Of a stretch of DNA of 33,627 nt, positions 8,321 through 16,504 are shown piece after piece. This DNA comes from Puniceicoccales bacterium (lineage in GTDB: Bacteria > Verrucomicrobiota > Verrucomicrobiia > Opitutales > LL51). The notes beneath the pieces were generated by a model. That model was not told the DNA's origin, did no database searches, and saw only the letters and a program-made list of their open reading frames with translations. Position 1 is the stretch's first letter; the number at the start of each line of letters is the position of its first letter. The stretch is from NCBI GenBank assembly GCA_031255005.1, contig JAIRTH010000026.1, positions 1 to 33,627 on the forward strand. The letters are read 5' to 3'. The translations under genes and the position numbers were made by a program.

Positions 8321-9163
8321 CTATTTATTGTGGCCAAAGGACCGCAGGATGAACGCTATTCTATCCTTAAGATTGTTCCTGTCGATGATTTGATCAATCA
8401 GGCCATGTTTTAGTAAAAATTCGGCGGTTTGGAACCCTTTTGGTAGTTTTTGGCGGGTGGTTTCCTCTATTACCCTTGGACCAGCAAAACCTATCAATGC
8501 TCCGGGTTCTGAAATTATCACATCGCCCAGCGATGCGAAACTGGCCATGACACCGGCCATGGTTGGATTAGTGAGCACAGAAATAAAAGGTATTTTAGCT
8601 GCTGCCAATCGGGCTAAGGCTGCCGATGTTTTGGCCATTTGCATCAAGCTAAGAATGCCTTCATACATTCTGGCTCCGCCGGAGGCAGAGACAATTATCA
8701 CTGGAAATTTTTTACTAAGACCACGTTCTATGGCCCTTGTAATTCTTTCACCCACCACAGATCCCATGCTGGCGCCTAGAAACCTGAAGTCCATGACGGC
8801 CATGCTTACTGCTATGCCATTGACCTTTGCTGTGCCGACAATTACCGCTTCATCCAGGCCAGTCTTATCCTGATGGTTATGCAGTTTGTCCATGTAGGAA
8901 ACCGCCCCTTTAAATTCAAGACAATCGAAGGTTTTTATGGTTTGATCATATTCAATGAACGATTCGTCATCGGCCAACAGGGCGATTCTTTCCGGTGCAC
9001 AGAGTGGAAAGTGATAGCCTCGAGGAGATACCATATTATTCTTAATTAATTCTTTAGTATAGATCATTTCATTGGTTATTGGGCATTTTGTCCAAACATC
9101 CTTTGGCATTTCCTTCCTTTTTAGATTGGGCGAAGGCGGGCGTGGTCTTGAAAACAAAGCCAT
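8321..9163 (-). CDS. accD: Acetyl-CoA carboxylase carboxyltransferase subunit beta
   Basis: AccD with AccA transfers carboxyl from carboxybiotin to acetyl-CoA, the first committed step of fatty-acid synthesis. The 280-residue product has the crotonase-like carboxyltransferase core: [50 protein letters not shown] and [13 protein letters not shown]. The N-terminal zinc ribbon is degenerate. In E. coli AccD the ligands are Cys at 27, 30, 46 and 49; here position 27 is Cys (WTKCPIT), but 30 is Thr, 46 is Ser and 49 is Gly. I chose the ATG at 9163 over an upstream TTG. The biotin ligase that would modify the partner AccB is also in the window (birA). Confidence 0.95.
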   Translation of the reverse strand: MALFSRPRPPSPNLKRKEMPKDVWTKCPITNEMIYTKELIKNNMVSPRGYHFPLCAPERIALLADDESFIEYDQTIKTFDCLEFKGAVSYMDKLHNHQDKTGLDEAVIVGTAKVNGIAVSMAVMDFRFLGASMGSVVGERITRAIERGLSKKFPVIIVSASGGARMYEGILSLMQMAKTSAALARLAAAKIPFISVLTNPTMAGVMASFASLGDVIISEPGALIGFAGPRVIEETTRQKLPKGFQTAEFLLKHGLIDQIIDRNNLKDRIAFILRSFGHNK

Positions 9164-9237
9164 GATCAACTAACATTAAAAAATGAATTTATTAATTTAA
9201 AAGTCAAATCAAACTTATTTTCCATTTTTTTATTTTT

Positions 9238-10020
9238 TCACATTGAATGGCCCAGGCCGAGTGCGTAGTCCGGTTCGACAATCTCTATGTCAAAATTTAC
9301 GCGATGGAAGATGGATTCGCTTATTATCTTTTTTATAATGGATGCATTATTGCAGTCTCTGCTCAGATGGGCAAGAAATACTTTTTCCCAGGACGGATTT
9401 AGAGCTTTAGTGATGAGTTGTATGGCAGAGTTATTTGATAGATGTCCATTTCTACCCATTATGCGTTTTTTGATATAAATTGGTCTAATGTTATCCTTGT
9501 GCAGCAGATTGACATCGTAATTTGCTTCCAGAATCAATAGATTTACTTTTTTTATTATTTCGGCTATTTTATCCGACACATAGCCCAGGTCAGTTACCCA
9601 GGCCAAGCTTTTTCCATGGTCATGAAAGCTAAATGCATAGCCAACAGGTTCATTGGCATCATGAGGTATGCTAAATGTGTTTATTTCCATGTCGCGAAAA
9701 TGAATCCTATCTCCGGCCGAGAATAACTGCCAATTTAAGTGAATTTTATACTTTTCTTCTATGCCAAGAGCTGTCCCATGGGTTGCATAGATTTTTATAT
9801 TATTTCTGGCCAATCCACGTAATCCTTGGCAGTGATCTGCATGCTCATGGGTTATGAATATGGCATCGATGCTACTCAAATCTATGCCGTAGCTGGCTAA
9901 ATATTCGCCTATCTTTTTTCCGGATAATCCAGCATCTATCAACACGGTAGAGGATTTGGATCGAAGGACGCCGCAATTACCTTTGCTACTGCTTCCAAGG
10001 AATTTGAAATTCACAGACAC
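9238..10020 (-). CDS. YycJ/WalJ-like metallo-beta-lactamase-fold nuclease
   Basis: The 260-residue product opens with FLGSSSKGNCGVL, the hallmark of the YycJ (WalJ) subgroup, followed by the metal-binding THEHADH motif (about residues 57-63), IPHDANEPVGY, WVTDLGY with the bridging Asp, ILEANYD, a GHLSN motif and the final LAHLSRDCN. These fit a cytoplasmic two-metal hydrolase; characterised relatives are 5'-3' exonucleases acting on DNA. In Firmicutes the gene sits beside the WalRK system, whereas here it lies between frr and accD. The reading starts at a GTG (GTG TCT GTG AAT), since no usable ATG lies nearby. Function is inferred from the family only. Confidence 0.85.
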   Translation of the reverse strand: MSVNFKFLGSSSKGNCGVLRSKSSTVLIDAGLSGKKIGEYLASYGIDLSSIDAIFITHEHADHCQGLRGLARNNIKIYATHGTALGIEEKYKIHLNWQLFSAGDRIHFRDMEINTFSIPHDANEPVGYAFSFHDHGKSLAWVTDLGYVSDKIAEIIKKVNLLILEANYDVNLLHKDNIRPIYIKKRIMGRNGHLSNNSAIQLITKALNPSWEKVFLAHLSRDCNNASIIKKIISESIFHRVNFDIEIVEPDYALGLGHSM

Positions 10021-10062
10021 GGGATATGGGTTACAAAAGAATTTGATCTGATCAATAAAAAA

Positions 10063-10623
10063 TCACGGAGTGATGAGATCTTTTTCTTTAATTTCCAGGA
10101 GCTTTGCGATTTGTTCGATTATTCCATCGGTTAACTTTTGTATTTCCTTTTCGAATCTTTTAAATTCATCTTCGGATATAATTCCATTTTTTTTAGAATT
10201 TTTAAATAACTCCAGAGAATCTCTTCTAACCGAACGGACCCCTACCCTGGCCTCTTCGGCCATATTTCTAGCAATTTTGACCAATTCCTGTCTTCTTTCG
10301 CCGCTTATTTCTGGCACGATACAGCGGATCAATGGACCCTGGGCCACCGGAGTAAGACCCACATTGGAGGATAAAATTGCCTTTATTATGGGTTGGACTG
10401 AATTTCGATCCCAAGGATTGATTTGTATGGTCTTGTGATCGGGAATGATAATGGCCGCCAAGTCTTTAATGCGCATATTTTTGCCATAGAAATCAACGAT
10501 AATATTATCCACCATACTAGACGAAGATTTGCCAGTATGGAGTGAATGTAATTCGGCGATCATATGCTGTATAGATTTTTCCATTTTTATTCTAAATTCT
10601 TCTAAAAGTTCATCTGTTTTCAT
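10063..10623 (-). CDS. frr: Ribosome recycling factor
   Basis: The 186-residue product has the normal RRF length. It separates ribosomes from mRNA after termination, together with EF-G. Recognisable segments are the N-terminal helix with MEKSIQHMIAELHSLHTGKSS (usually ending in RTGRAS), IIVDFYGKNMRIKDLA, the IQINPWDRNSVQPIIKAI hinge region, and the C-terminal three-helix bundle with ERRQELVKIARNMAEEARVGVRSVRRD. The usual RTGRAS is changed to HTGKSS, a mild divergence. pyrH lies 26 bases upstream in the same direction, the frequent pyrH-frr pairing. Confidence 0.95.
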   Translation of the reverse strand: MKTDELLEEFRIKMEKSIQHMIAELHSLHTGKSSSSMVDNIIVDFYGKNMRIKDLAAIIIPDHKTIQINPWDRNSVQPIIKAILSSNVGLTPVAQGPLIRCIVPEISGERRQELVKIARNMAEEARVGVRSVRRDSLELFKNSKKNGIISEDEFKRFEKEIQKLTDGIIEQIAKLLEIKEKDLITP

Positions 10624-10649
10624 GCTAAGTTTTATGTGTAAATCAGTTA

Positions 10650-11360
10650 TTAAAATTTGCCAACTATGCTTCCAACTTGTTCGCCATGAATAGCTTTGAT
10701 AATATTGCCATCGATGTTCATGTTAAAAATTATTATATTCAGGTCATTTTCTTTACATAGAGCAAAGGCTGGAAAATCCATCACCGCTATGCCCAATGAA
10801 AGAGCTTCAATATAGTCTATTTTTTCAAGTTTTTTTGCATTTTTGTCCATTTTGGGATTTTTATCATAGATGCCATCTACGGTGGTGGCTTTTAATAGTA
10901 CATCGGCACCCAACTCGCAGGCCCGCAAAGCTGCAGCCGTATCCGTAGAAAAATAAGGATTTCCGGTGCCAGCACAAAATATTACAACGCCACCGGATTC
11001 CATAAATTTGGTCGAATTTTCCACGGAAAATCTATCGACCATGCCATCTATGCCGATGGCGCTTTGGATGAGTGTTTTTAGGCCAATTTGAGCAAATATT
11101 TTGGATAGGGCCAATCCGTTAATTATGGTGGCCAGCATGCCAATTTGATCATCTTTTATGCGGGTTTCCGAAGAAGATTTTTCGCCATGGCTATGGCCTC
11201 GAAAGATGTTACCTCCGCCGATGACTATACCCATTTGCGTACCCTGGCGTATTACAGTATCTATTTCCTGGCCAATGGATTCTATTGACCTTGCATCGTC
11301 CCGATTAGCAAGAGATTCGCCACTTAATTTTAGTATCACTTTTTTGTACCGTGATTCCAT
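10650..11360 (-). CDS. pyrH: Uridylate kinase (UMP kinase)
   Basis: PyrH phosphorylates UMP to UDP in pyrimidine nucleotide synthesis. The product from the ATG at 11360 is 236 residues and begins MESRYKKVILKLSGESL, exactly where the amino-acid-kinase fold begins. An open frame extends further upstream, but those 57 residues have no family counterpart. Later motifs are IVIGGGNIFRG, DDQIGMLATIINGLAL, GTGNPYFSTDTAAALRACEL and LLKATTVDGIYDKNP. An AGGTG about 12 bases before the ATG may serve as ribosome-binding site. It is the first gene of the long minus-strand run, and the 100-base gap to the divergent nucleotidyltransferase should hold its promoter. Confidence 0.95.
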   Translation of the reverse strand: MESRYKKVILKLSGESLANRDDARSIESIGQEIDTVIRQGTQMGIVIGGGNIFRGHSHGEKSSSETRIKDDQIGMLATIINGLALSKIFAQIGLKTLIQSAIGIDGMVDRFSVENSTKFMESGGVVIFCAGTGNPYFSTDTAAALRACELGADVLLKATTVDGIYDKNPKMDKNAKKLEKIDYIEALSLGIAVMDFPAFALCKENDLNIIIFNMNIDGNIIKAIHGEQVGSIVGKF

Positions 11361-11466
11361 GTACACCGACACCTGAGTTTTTGTGTATAAAAAAATTATC
11401 TGGTCAATAGCTAGTTTACTATTCCGATCATTTACCGGAAAATAAAAAACTTGTTTCTTGGATAAA

Positions 11467-12378
11467 ATGATGCAAAGTAATCCGATGGCCATAGGTTTGG
11501 ATTTATTGGTGATGGCTGCCGGTTTAGGCAAGCGTTACGGCGGAAACAAGCAATTTGATAGATTTGGGCTGGCACAGTCTGCCATTGCCGAATATACTAT
11601 TTTCGATGCTATTAGGAGTGGTATCAATCGGGTGGTATTCGTGGTGCGTGAGGAGATGAAGGAGTCCTTTTGCCGCCATATAAGTTCGAGACTTTCTGGC
11701 CATTGCGAAGTGGATTTTGCCTTTCAAACCAGTCGTGATTTTTTCCCCGAAGGTCGGGCTTTAGCTGATAGAGATACGCCCTGGGGAACTGGCCATGCAA
11801 TTCTATGTGCAAAGAACAAAATACGTAGCAATTTTTTAGTGGTCAATGCCGATGATTTCTATGGTCCGTCGGCCATAGAGATGATGGCAAAATTTATTAA
11901 AAATATTCCGATGGGGAAAAATTTTTTTGGCTGTGCCGGCTATGGGTTAAAAAAAACCCTTTCGAATCAGGGAGCTGTTTCCAGAGGTATCTGTGAAACG
12001 GATGATGAATATAATCTGATAAATATTAGAGAAGTAACTGATATTCAAGGAGATATACCCTATAAATTTGCCGATCTTAAATTAACCGAAGACAGCATTG
12101 TGTCGATGAATTTATGGGCTTTTACTCCAAGCATATTTCTCCATTTAGAGGCTGAATGGAATGAGTTTTTAAAAAGCCACGGCTTTTCTAAGATCAAGGA
12201 ATTTTTCATTACCACAGCGATCAATAACATGCTTAAGAAAAACTTGTTAGCGATAAAAGTACTGAAGACAGAGGCTCGATGGGTTGGTGTAACCTACCAG
12301 GGCGACAGAGAAACTGTGGATAGAGAAATTAATGGGTTAATAGCCAAAAAGATTTATACGGTACCATTGTGGCAGTGA
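11467..12378 (+). CDS. Sugar-phosphate nucleotidyltransferase family protein
   Basis: The roughly 300-residue product has the nucleotide-binding signature near its N-terminus, MAAGLGKRYGGNKQ, then PWGTGHAILCAKN and VVNADDFYG, where the Asp residues bind the metal-sugar-nucleotide. This matches a subfamily of NDP-sugar pyrophosphorylase-like proteins common in clostridia and Bacteroidota. The sugar cannot be inferred; there is no adjacent polysaccharide or lipid cluster. The first ATG (11467) gives MMQSNPMAIGLDLLVMAAG, while 11485 gives a shorter start, and an in-frame TTG occurs at 11458. The gene is divergent from pyrH, and its stop codon directly abuts the stop of the convergent dehydrogenase. 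Confidence 0.8.
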   Translation: MMQSNPMAIGLDLLVMAAGLGKRYGGNKQFDRFGLAQSAIAEYTIFDAIRSGINRVVFVVREEMKESFCRHISSRLSGHCEVDFAFQTSRDFFPEGRALADRDTPWGTGHAILCAKNKIRSNFLVVNADDFYGPSAIEMMAKFIKNIPMGKNFFGCAGYGLKKTLSNQGAVSRGICETDDEYNLINIREVTDIQGDIPYKFADLKLTEDSIVSMNLWAFTPSIFLHLEAEWNEFLKSHGFSKIKEFFITTAINNMLKKNLLAIKVLKTEARWVGVTYQGDRETVDREINGLIAKKIYTVPLWQ

Positions 12379-13395
12379 CTAGTTCACGAAATTACTACAA
12401 TTTCCTGTTTTGGCAAAGGCTATCATATTATCCAAGGCAGTGTATAAGATCCTTTCGATGGCTTCTCTGCTGTTGTAGGCGTTGTGTGGTGTTAGGATGA
12501 CATTTTTAAATTGCTGTAAATTAAAATTCATTACCGCTTTGACCAATTCATTGCTATCGAGCGTGTTATCGACCAATGTGTCCGGTTCACACCAATATTT
12601 TTCTCCTTCGAATGTATCCAATGCAACTCCTCCGAAAATTTCATTCTCAAGGCCCAGCAATAGGGCTTCGGTTTCTATTAATGGACCTCGGGCAGTGTTT
12701 ACCAGTAGGACGCCTTTCTTCATTTTTAACACATTGTCGCGATTTATAAGATGATGGGATTCTTTACTATAGGGAACATGCAGAGATATGGCGTCGGCGG
12801 TGGTTAGGATTTCTTCCATGGAAACATATTGCACCTTGTATTGATCTATTATGTCATTGTTAGGATAGGGATCATAGGCAATGACTTTCATGCCGAAGCC
12901 ATGGGCCATTCTTACCATATTTCTTCCGATGCGGCCGGTACCGATTATGCCCATGGTTTTATCTATTAGGTCTACGCCGGTGACATTATCTCGTCGGAAG
13001 GAACCCAAAGTACTTTGGGCATAGGACATGTGAATTTTTCTGGCTATATCAAGTAGTAAAGCAAAGGCATATTCCGCCACGGTATTTTCACCATAGGATG
13101 GAACGTTTGCGATTTTTATTCCTCTTTGATTAGCGTTGGCCAAATCTACGTAATCGAAGCCAGTGGTCCTCAGACTGATGGCTTTCAAATTTGGCAATAT
13201 ATTCATCAAATCTTTTGGAATTGGTGACAGGAAAACCGATAAAATTTCTGCAGATTTTATTTTTTCAAACTTTTCTGCCGTAGGGATTTCTTTATCCAGA
13301 CACAGAATTTTTAGGTCAGTTTTGGCCAGGTAGTCAGTTACGGCTGAGATTTCCCAATCATTTAGGTCAAAGAAGGCAACGTCCATGGACGACAT
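12379..13395 (-). CDS. ldhA: D-lactate dehydrogenase-like D-2-hydroxyacid dehydrogenase
   Basis: The 338-residue product fits the NAD-dependent D-isomer 2-hydroxyacid dehydrogenases. The substrate-domain motif SLRTTGFDYVDL and the NVPSYGENTVAEYAF hinge are D-LDH-like. The Rossmann GTGRIG lies at residues 152-157, followed by NTARGPLIE with the catalytic Arg and TPHNAYNSREA with the catalytic His. D-LDHs of this type reduce pyruvate to D-lactate in fermentation, which would suit an anaerobic or microaerobic lifestyle. The start is ATG at 13395 or 13386, three codons apart. The gene ends against the nucleotidyltransferase without an intergenic base. Confidence 0.85.
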   Translation of the reverse strand: MSSMDVAFFDLNDWEISAVTDYLAKTDLKILCLDKEIPTAEKFEKIKSAEILSVFLSPIPKDLMNILPNLKAISLRTTGFDYVDLANANQRGIKIANVPSYGENTVAEYAFALLLDIARKIHMSYAQSTLGSFRRDNVTGVDLIDKTMGIIGTGRIGRNMVRMAHGFGMKVIAYDPYPNNDIIDQYKVQYVSMEEILTTADAISLHVPYSKESHHLINRDNVLKMKKGVLLVNTARGPLIETEALLLGLENEIFGGVALDTFEGEKYWCEPDTLVDNTLDSNELVKAVMNFNLQQFKNVILTPHNAYNSREAIERILYTALDNMIAFAKTGNCSNFVN

Positions 13396-13517
13396 TGTAA
13401 CTAAGAATAGCAGACTTACAATATTCTTTTAGAACAAAATAGAATAAAGCTTCATCGTATTTTACATAATTTACACAGATTTCAGTCAGTAAATGTGAAT
13501 AAGTTATTTTACTTGAC

Positions 13518-14052
13518 ATGTCCAAGGCTGATTTATCGGAAAATACGGTGGATTTTATTGATAAACTCATTCCTTCAGTTCAATCCAAATATAATAAAAT
13601 AGAGCAAGAAGGTCAGAAGATAAATGACGGCGGAAATTGGGTTGATTTCATTTCCCTCGAGCTAGATAAGTATAAGATTTTTTTGATGGATCTGTTTATG
13701 CCGATTTATAAGTCCTATTATGCAATTGAGCTTACGCTAACGGATATAAAACTATTTCTTAATGAAGTGACCATGAATTTTCTCAAAAGTGACATCTCGG
13801 CTGTGCTTAGTAATGATTTTCGGGAAGCGCTTTTATATGCCTTGTGCAAATTTTTTGGTGTGGACTATTCCAATAATGATGTGAAAAGTCGACTTTTTTA
13901 CAATGACTTATTCCGGCATTAATGTGGGCAATTGTTTGTATGATCTATTTCTGGATGTGAATATGTGGCTCAAGGACATGAGTTCTAATAACGACTTGAG
14001 CATTTATTCAGATGTTGTGCTGAAAAATGTTGAAATGGCAATGGGAGCTTAA
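13518..14052 (+). pseudogene. Broken copy of the tandem secreted-protein family (copy 1)
   Basis: From the CCAAGGCTGA near 13522 this copy matches copy 2 closely. The signal-peptide part is missing; instead the sequence begins right behind a TTGACA box, and the ATG at 13518 overlaps that box. After codon GAT-GTG (13878-13883) about 101 bases present in copy 2 (14532-14632 region) are absent. This shifts the frame and gives a stop at 13922, while the rest still aligns to the ancestral stop TAA at 14050-14052. Loss of secretion signal, internal deletion and frameshift together make this a decayed duplicate. A 134-residue protein could still be made, but it would lack the conserved C-terminal cysteines. 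Confidence 0.85.
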
Positions 14053-14183
14053 AGCATGAAAATAATATAAATTGACGAATGTTTGTTTTATTTTTTAATA
14101 TACATATGAATGTGAGAAGTATAAAAAAATTATTTATAATGGGTGTATTTATGTCAGCTTGTGTATTAGCCAAGGCTGATTTA
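13911..14183. repeat. Direct repeat, first occurrence (pairs with 14660-14932)
   Basis: The 3' end of copy 1, the following intergenic promoter and the 5' signal-peptide region of copy 2 match 14660-14932 at an offset of 749 bases with only scattered substitutions. This is the mark of tandem duplication of a whole gene-plus-promoter unit. Confidence 0.85.
14072..14101 (+). promoter_or_regulatory. Promoter of secreted-protein copy 2
   Basis: TTGACG (14072-14077), an 18-bp spacer and TAATAT (14096-14101) end only four bases before the ATG at 14106. Transcription should start at or inside the start codon, so a leaderless mRNA is predicted. Confidence 0.6.
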
Positions 14184-14801
14184 TCGGAAAATACGGTGGA
14201 TTTTATTGATAAGCTCATTCCCTCAGTTCAGTCCAGATATAATAAAATAGAGCAAGAATGTCAGAAGATAAATGACGGCGGAAATTGGGTTGATTCCATT
14301 TCTCTCGAGTTAGATAAGTCTAAGATTTTTTTGATGGATCTGTTTATGCCGATTTATAAGTCCTATTATGCAATTGAGCTTACACTAACTGATATAAAAC
14401 TATTTCTTAATGAAATGACCATGAATTTTCTCAAAGGTGGCTTCTCGGATGTGCTTAGTAATGATTTTCGGGAAGCGCTTTTATATGCCTTGTGTAAATT
14501 TTTTGACATGGACTATTCCAGTAATGATGTGCTAAAAGCATTAAATATATTGCAGGGTATATATGATAATGTATATATAATAGCCTGTAATTATTGCAGA
14601 TTACCCATTTCTTTTATCATAAATGATTGTAAAAAATCGACTTTTTTTACGATGATTTATTCCGGCATTAATATGGGCAATTGTTTGTATGATCTATTTC
14701 TGGATGTGAATATGTGGCTCAAGGACATGAGTTCTAATAACGACTTGAGCATTTATTCAGATGTTGTGCTGGAAAACGTTGAAATGGCAATGGGAGCTTA
14801 A
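14106..14801 (+). CDS. Secreted cysteine-containing protein, tandem family copy 2
   Basis: The 231-residue product starts with a convincing signal peptide, MNVRSIKKLFIMGVFMSACVLA, with probable cleavage after the AKA at residues 22-24; the MSAC inside it could alternatively be a weak lipoprotein signal. The mature part looks largely helical, with no membrane segment. Six cysteines remain, four of them shared with copy 3: in YALCKF, NYC, NDC and GNCLYDLF. The motif FREALLYALCKF is the best-conserved stretch. I do not recognise a family. It lies between a broken and an intact paralog with its own promoter, so it is independently expressed. Periplasmic or exported location is inferred from the signal only. 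Confidence 0.75.
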   Translation: MNVRSIKKLFIMGVFMSACVLAKADLSENTVDFIDKLIPSVQSRYNKIEQECQKINDGGNWVDSISLELDKSKIFLMDLFMPIYKSYYAIELTLTDIKLFLNEMTMNFLKGGFSDVLSNDFREALLYALCKFFDMDYSSNDVLKALNILQGIYDNVYIIACNYCRLPISFIINDCKKSTFFTMIYSGINMGNCLYDLFLDVNMWLKDMSSNNDLSIYSDVVLENVEMAMGA

Positions 14802-14932
14802 AGCATGAAAATAATATAAATTGACGAATGTTTGTTTTATTTTTTAATATACATATGGATGTGAGAAGTATAAAAAAATTATTTATAATGGGTGTACTTA
14901 TGTCAGCTTGTGTATTAGCCAAGGCTAATTTA
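14660..14932. repeat. Direct repeat, second occurrence (pairs with 13911-14183)
   Basis: This contains the 3' end of copy 2, the intergenic promoter and the signal-peptide region of copy 3. Similarity to the first occurrence drops abruptly just after the mature N-terminus of copy 3. Confidence 0.85.
14821..14850 (+). promoter_or_regulatory. Promoter of secreted-protein copy 3
   Basis: TTGACG (14821-14826), an 18-bp spacer and TAATAT (14845-14850) are identical to the copy 2 promoter and again end four bases before the ATG at 14855. Confidence 0.6.
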
Positions 14933-15562
14933 TCGAAAAATATGATTGATTTTATTGATAAGCTCATGCCTTCAGTTCAATCCAAGCATAATGAAATGCA
15001 GAAAAAAGTTCAGAAAATGAGTGTACCTATAAATTGGGTTGATCGTACTTACAACGAGTTAGAGGAGGTCAAGTTTTTTTTTTCGGATCTATTTAAACCG
15101 GTTTATGAAAAATATAAAGACTACGGCGATCGCCCAATGAATGAAAAAGAAATGAAAGCATTTTTCGGCAAAGTAACTATTAAGTTTTTAGAAAATAACC
15201 CTGTGGATGTATCTGACAGTGATTTACGAGAAGCACTTTTATATGCATTGTGCAAATTTTTAAACAAGAGCTATTCTTATGACAATGTGATCAAAGCATT
15301 AAAGAAGCTGAAGAATATTTGTAATAGTTTATATTTAAATGCTAGTGTCTATTGTATGTTCAATATAAGGGATATTATATCTAATTGTGAAGAATCTGCT
15401 TTTTATAAATATGAATCACGAAGTGGTGATAGCATGTATCATTGCTTAAAATACCTATTTATGTCCATAGACGTATGGGTTGACGGCATGGTCGATAAAA
15501 ATGATTTTTACGTTTATGCAGAACCTGTACTTGAACAGATAAAAGCTATGAAGGAAAAATAA
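14855..15562 (+). CDS. Secreted cysteine-containing protein, tandem family copy 3
   Basis: The 235-residue product shares the promoter, signal peptide (MDVRSIKKLFIMGVLMSACVLA) and first mature residues with copy 2 almost base for base, but the rest is strongly diverged. What persists is the pattern FIDKLMPSVQS, NWVD, LREALLYALCKF, a YC, an NC and HCLKYLF, giving four cysteines in the same order as copy 2 plus one extra (KNIC). The gradient from near-identical 5' end to diverged body suggests gene conversion or recombination of promoter and signal onto an older paralog. Function is unknown. Secretion through Sec is the only inference I would defend. Confidence 0.75.
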   Translation: MDVRSIKKLFIMGVLMSACVLAKANLSKNMIDFIDKLMPSVQSKHNEMQKKVQKMSVPINWVDRTYNELEEVKFFFSDLFKPVYEKYKDYGDRPMNEKEMKAFFGKVTIKFLENNPVDVSDSDLREALLYALCKFLNKSYSYDNVIKALKKLKNICNSLYLNASVYCMFNIRDIISNCEESAFYKYESRSGDSMYHCLKYLFMSIDVWVDGMVDKNDFYVYAEPVLEQIKAMKEK

Positions 15563-15649
15563 TCTGACTTGATGTAAAAATATGGAAAAGTGAAAATCTT
15601 GAATATATCCTTTGTGGTTTTCTAACTATGTTGAATATTAATATTTTAC

Positions 15650-15680
15650 TTGACGTGTAATTGGTTTTGATTTTCAATAT
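15650..15680 (+). promoter_or_regulatory. Promoter of the fourth secreted-protein gene
   Basis: TTGACG (15650-15655) and CAATAT (15675-15680, 19-bp spacer) end eight bases before the ATG at 15689. The bases around the -35, TATTTTACTTGAC, recur just upstream of broken copy 1 at about 13505-13517. Confidence 0.5.
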
Positions 15681-15688
15681 ACCCATAT

Positions 15689-16504
15689 ATGAAAATTGTA
15701 AAAAAAATATTTATGGTCAGTGCGCTTATGTTAGTTTGTTCGCTGACCATGGCCGATGAATTAGATGATTTGATCAAAAGTTATCCAATGTTTACTGAAG
15801 GTAAATATGCGAAAATAAAAAATGAAAAACGAAGAAACAAGTCAGTATGGGATTTAATCAGGAATATCAATTCTATTTTTCCCTGTGAAATAAAAGGTAT
15901 ATGTAAATGTATTAATGAGGCATTGGATCTATTTGATCGGGTAAAATGTTTTACCTATAATGCTGTGAAACTATCCATATATATAAAAGCTTTTAATAAT
16001 GTTATTTCTAGTAACTATTTCCGCTGTATCATGTTCAATACTGGAAGAGATATTTCAGGGATGTGTTGTCTTGGTGACAAGCCCTGGAACTATGCCAGGG
16101 AAATATATCAAAGATTGGCCAAGGTGATTGGTTCTCCCTGTTATGGAAGTGATATTGATGGGTTTCCCAACCTAAGCTACGATTTGCTTAGTCCCATGAT
16201 AAAACTTCTTAGTTCGTTCGAACATGAAAAAATTGAAAATATACTACAAAAGATATCAGAAGTTTCTGGTGATGAAAAAGTCAGTATGAAAGTTGGAATA
16301 TTACTTTGTGACACATTAAAAAATATTCTAACCACAATTTCCGACATATTAGTTCCTTTTGATGTCTATTGCAGCTATCCTAATGAGCAATGGTACATAT
16401 GTACAGTGGAATATGAATTTAGTAATAATTCCATATCTAAAGAATTTCTACATAAAAAGATTGATTTGCTATATAAAAAAATTACTGAGGCATCGGAATT
16501 ATAG
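15689..16504 (+). CDS. Secreted cysteine-rich protein of unknown family
   Basis: The 271-residue product has a clear Sec signal peptide, MKIVKKIFMVSALMLVCSLTMA, with likely cleavage before DELDD. The mature part carries eleven cysteines, including a cluster around residues 66-87 (FPCEIKGICKC and RVKCF) and a CC pair in ISGMCCLGD, so disulfide bonding in the periplasm or outside is plausible. No membrane helix is seen after the signal. It follows the tandem array and shares its promoter layout and signal style, but I cannot align the mature body confidently with copies 1-3, so it may be a distant member or just co-located. The last six bases overlap the convergent tlyA gene. Confidence 0.75.
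   Translation: MKIVKKIFMVSALMLVCSLTMADELDDLIKSYPMFTEGKYAKIKNEKRRNKSVWDLIRNINSIFPCEIKGICKCINEALDLFDRVKCFTYNAVKLSIYIKAFNNVISSNYFRCIMFNTGRDISGMCCLGDKPWNYAREIYQRLAKVIGSPCYGSDIDGFPNLSYDLLSPMIKLLSSFEHEKIENILQKISEVSGDEKVSMKVGILLCDTLKNILTTISDILVPFDVYCSYPNEQWYICTVEYEFSNNSISKEFLHKKIDLLYKKITEASEL

Noticed and set aside
11361-11531. 57-residue N-terminal extension of pyrH
   Set aside because: The family fold starts at MESRYKK (11360), and the upstream codons have no family counterpart and lie in the divergent promoter region.
13518-15562. Insertion sequence or other mobile element as cause of the repeats
   Set aside because: No transposase, no terminal inverted repeats and no target-site duplication were seen. 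Tandem duplication by unequal recombination explains the pattern.
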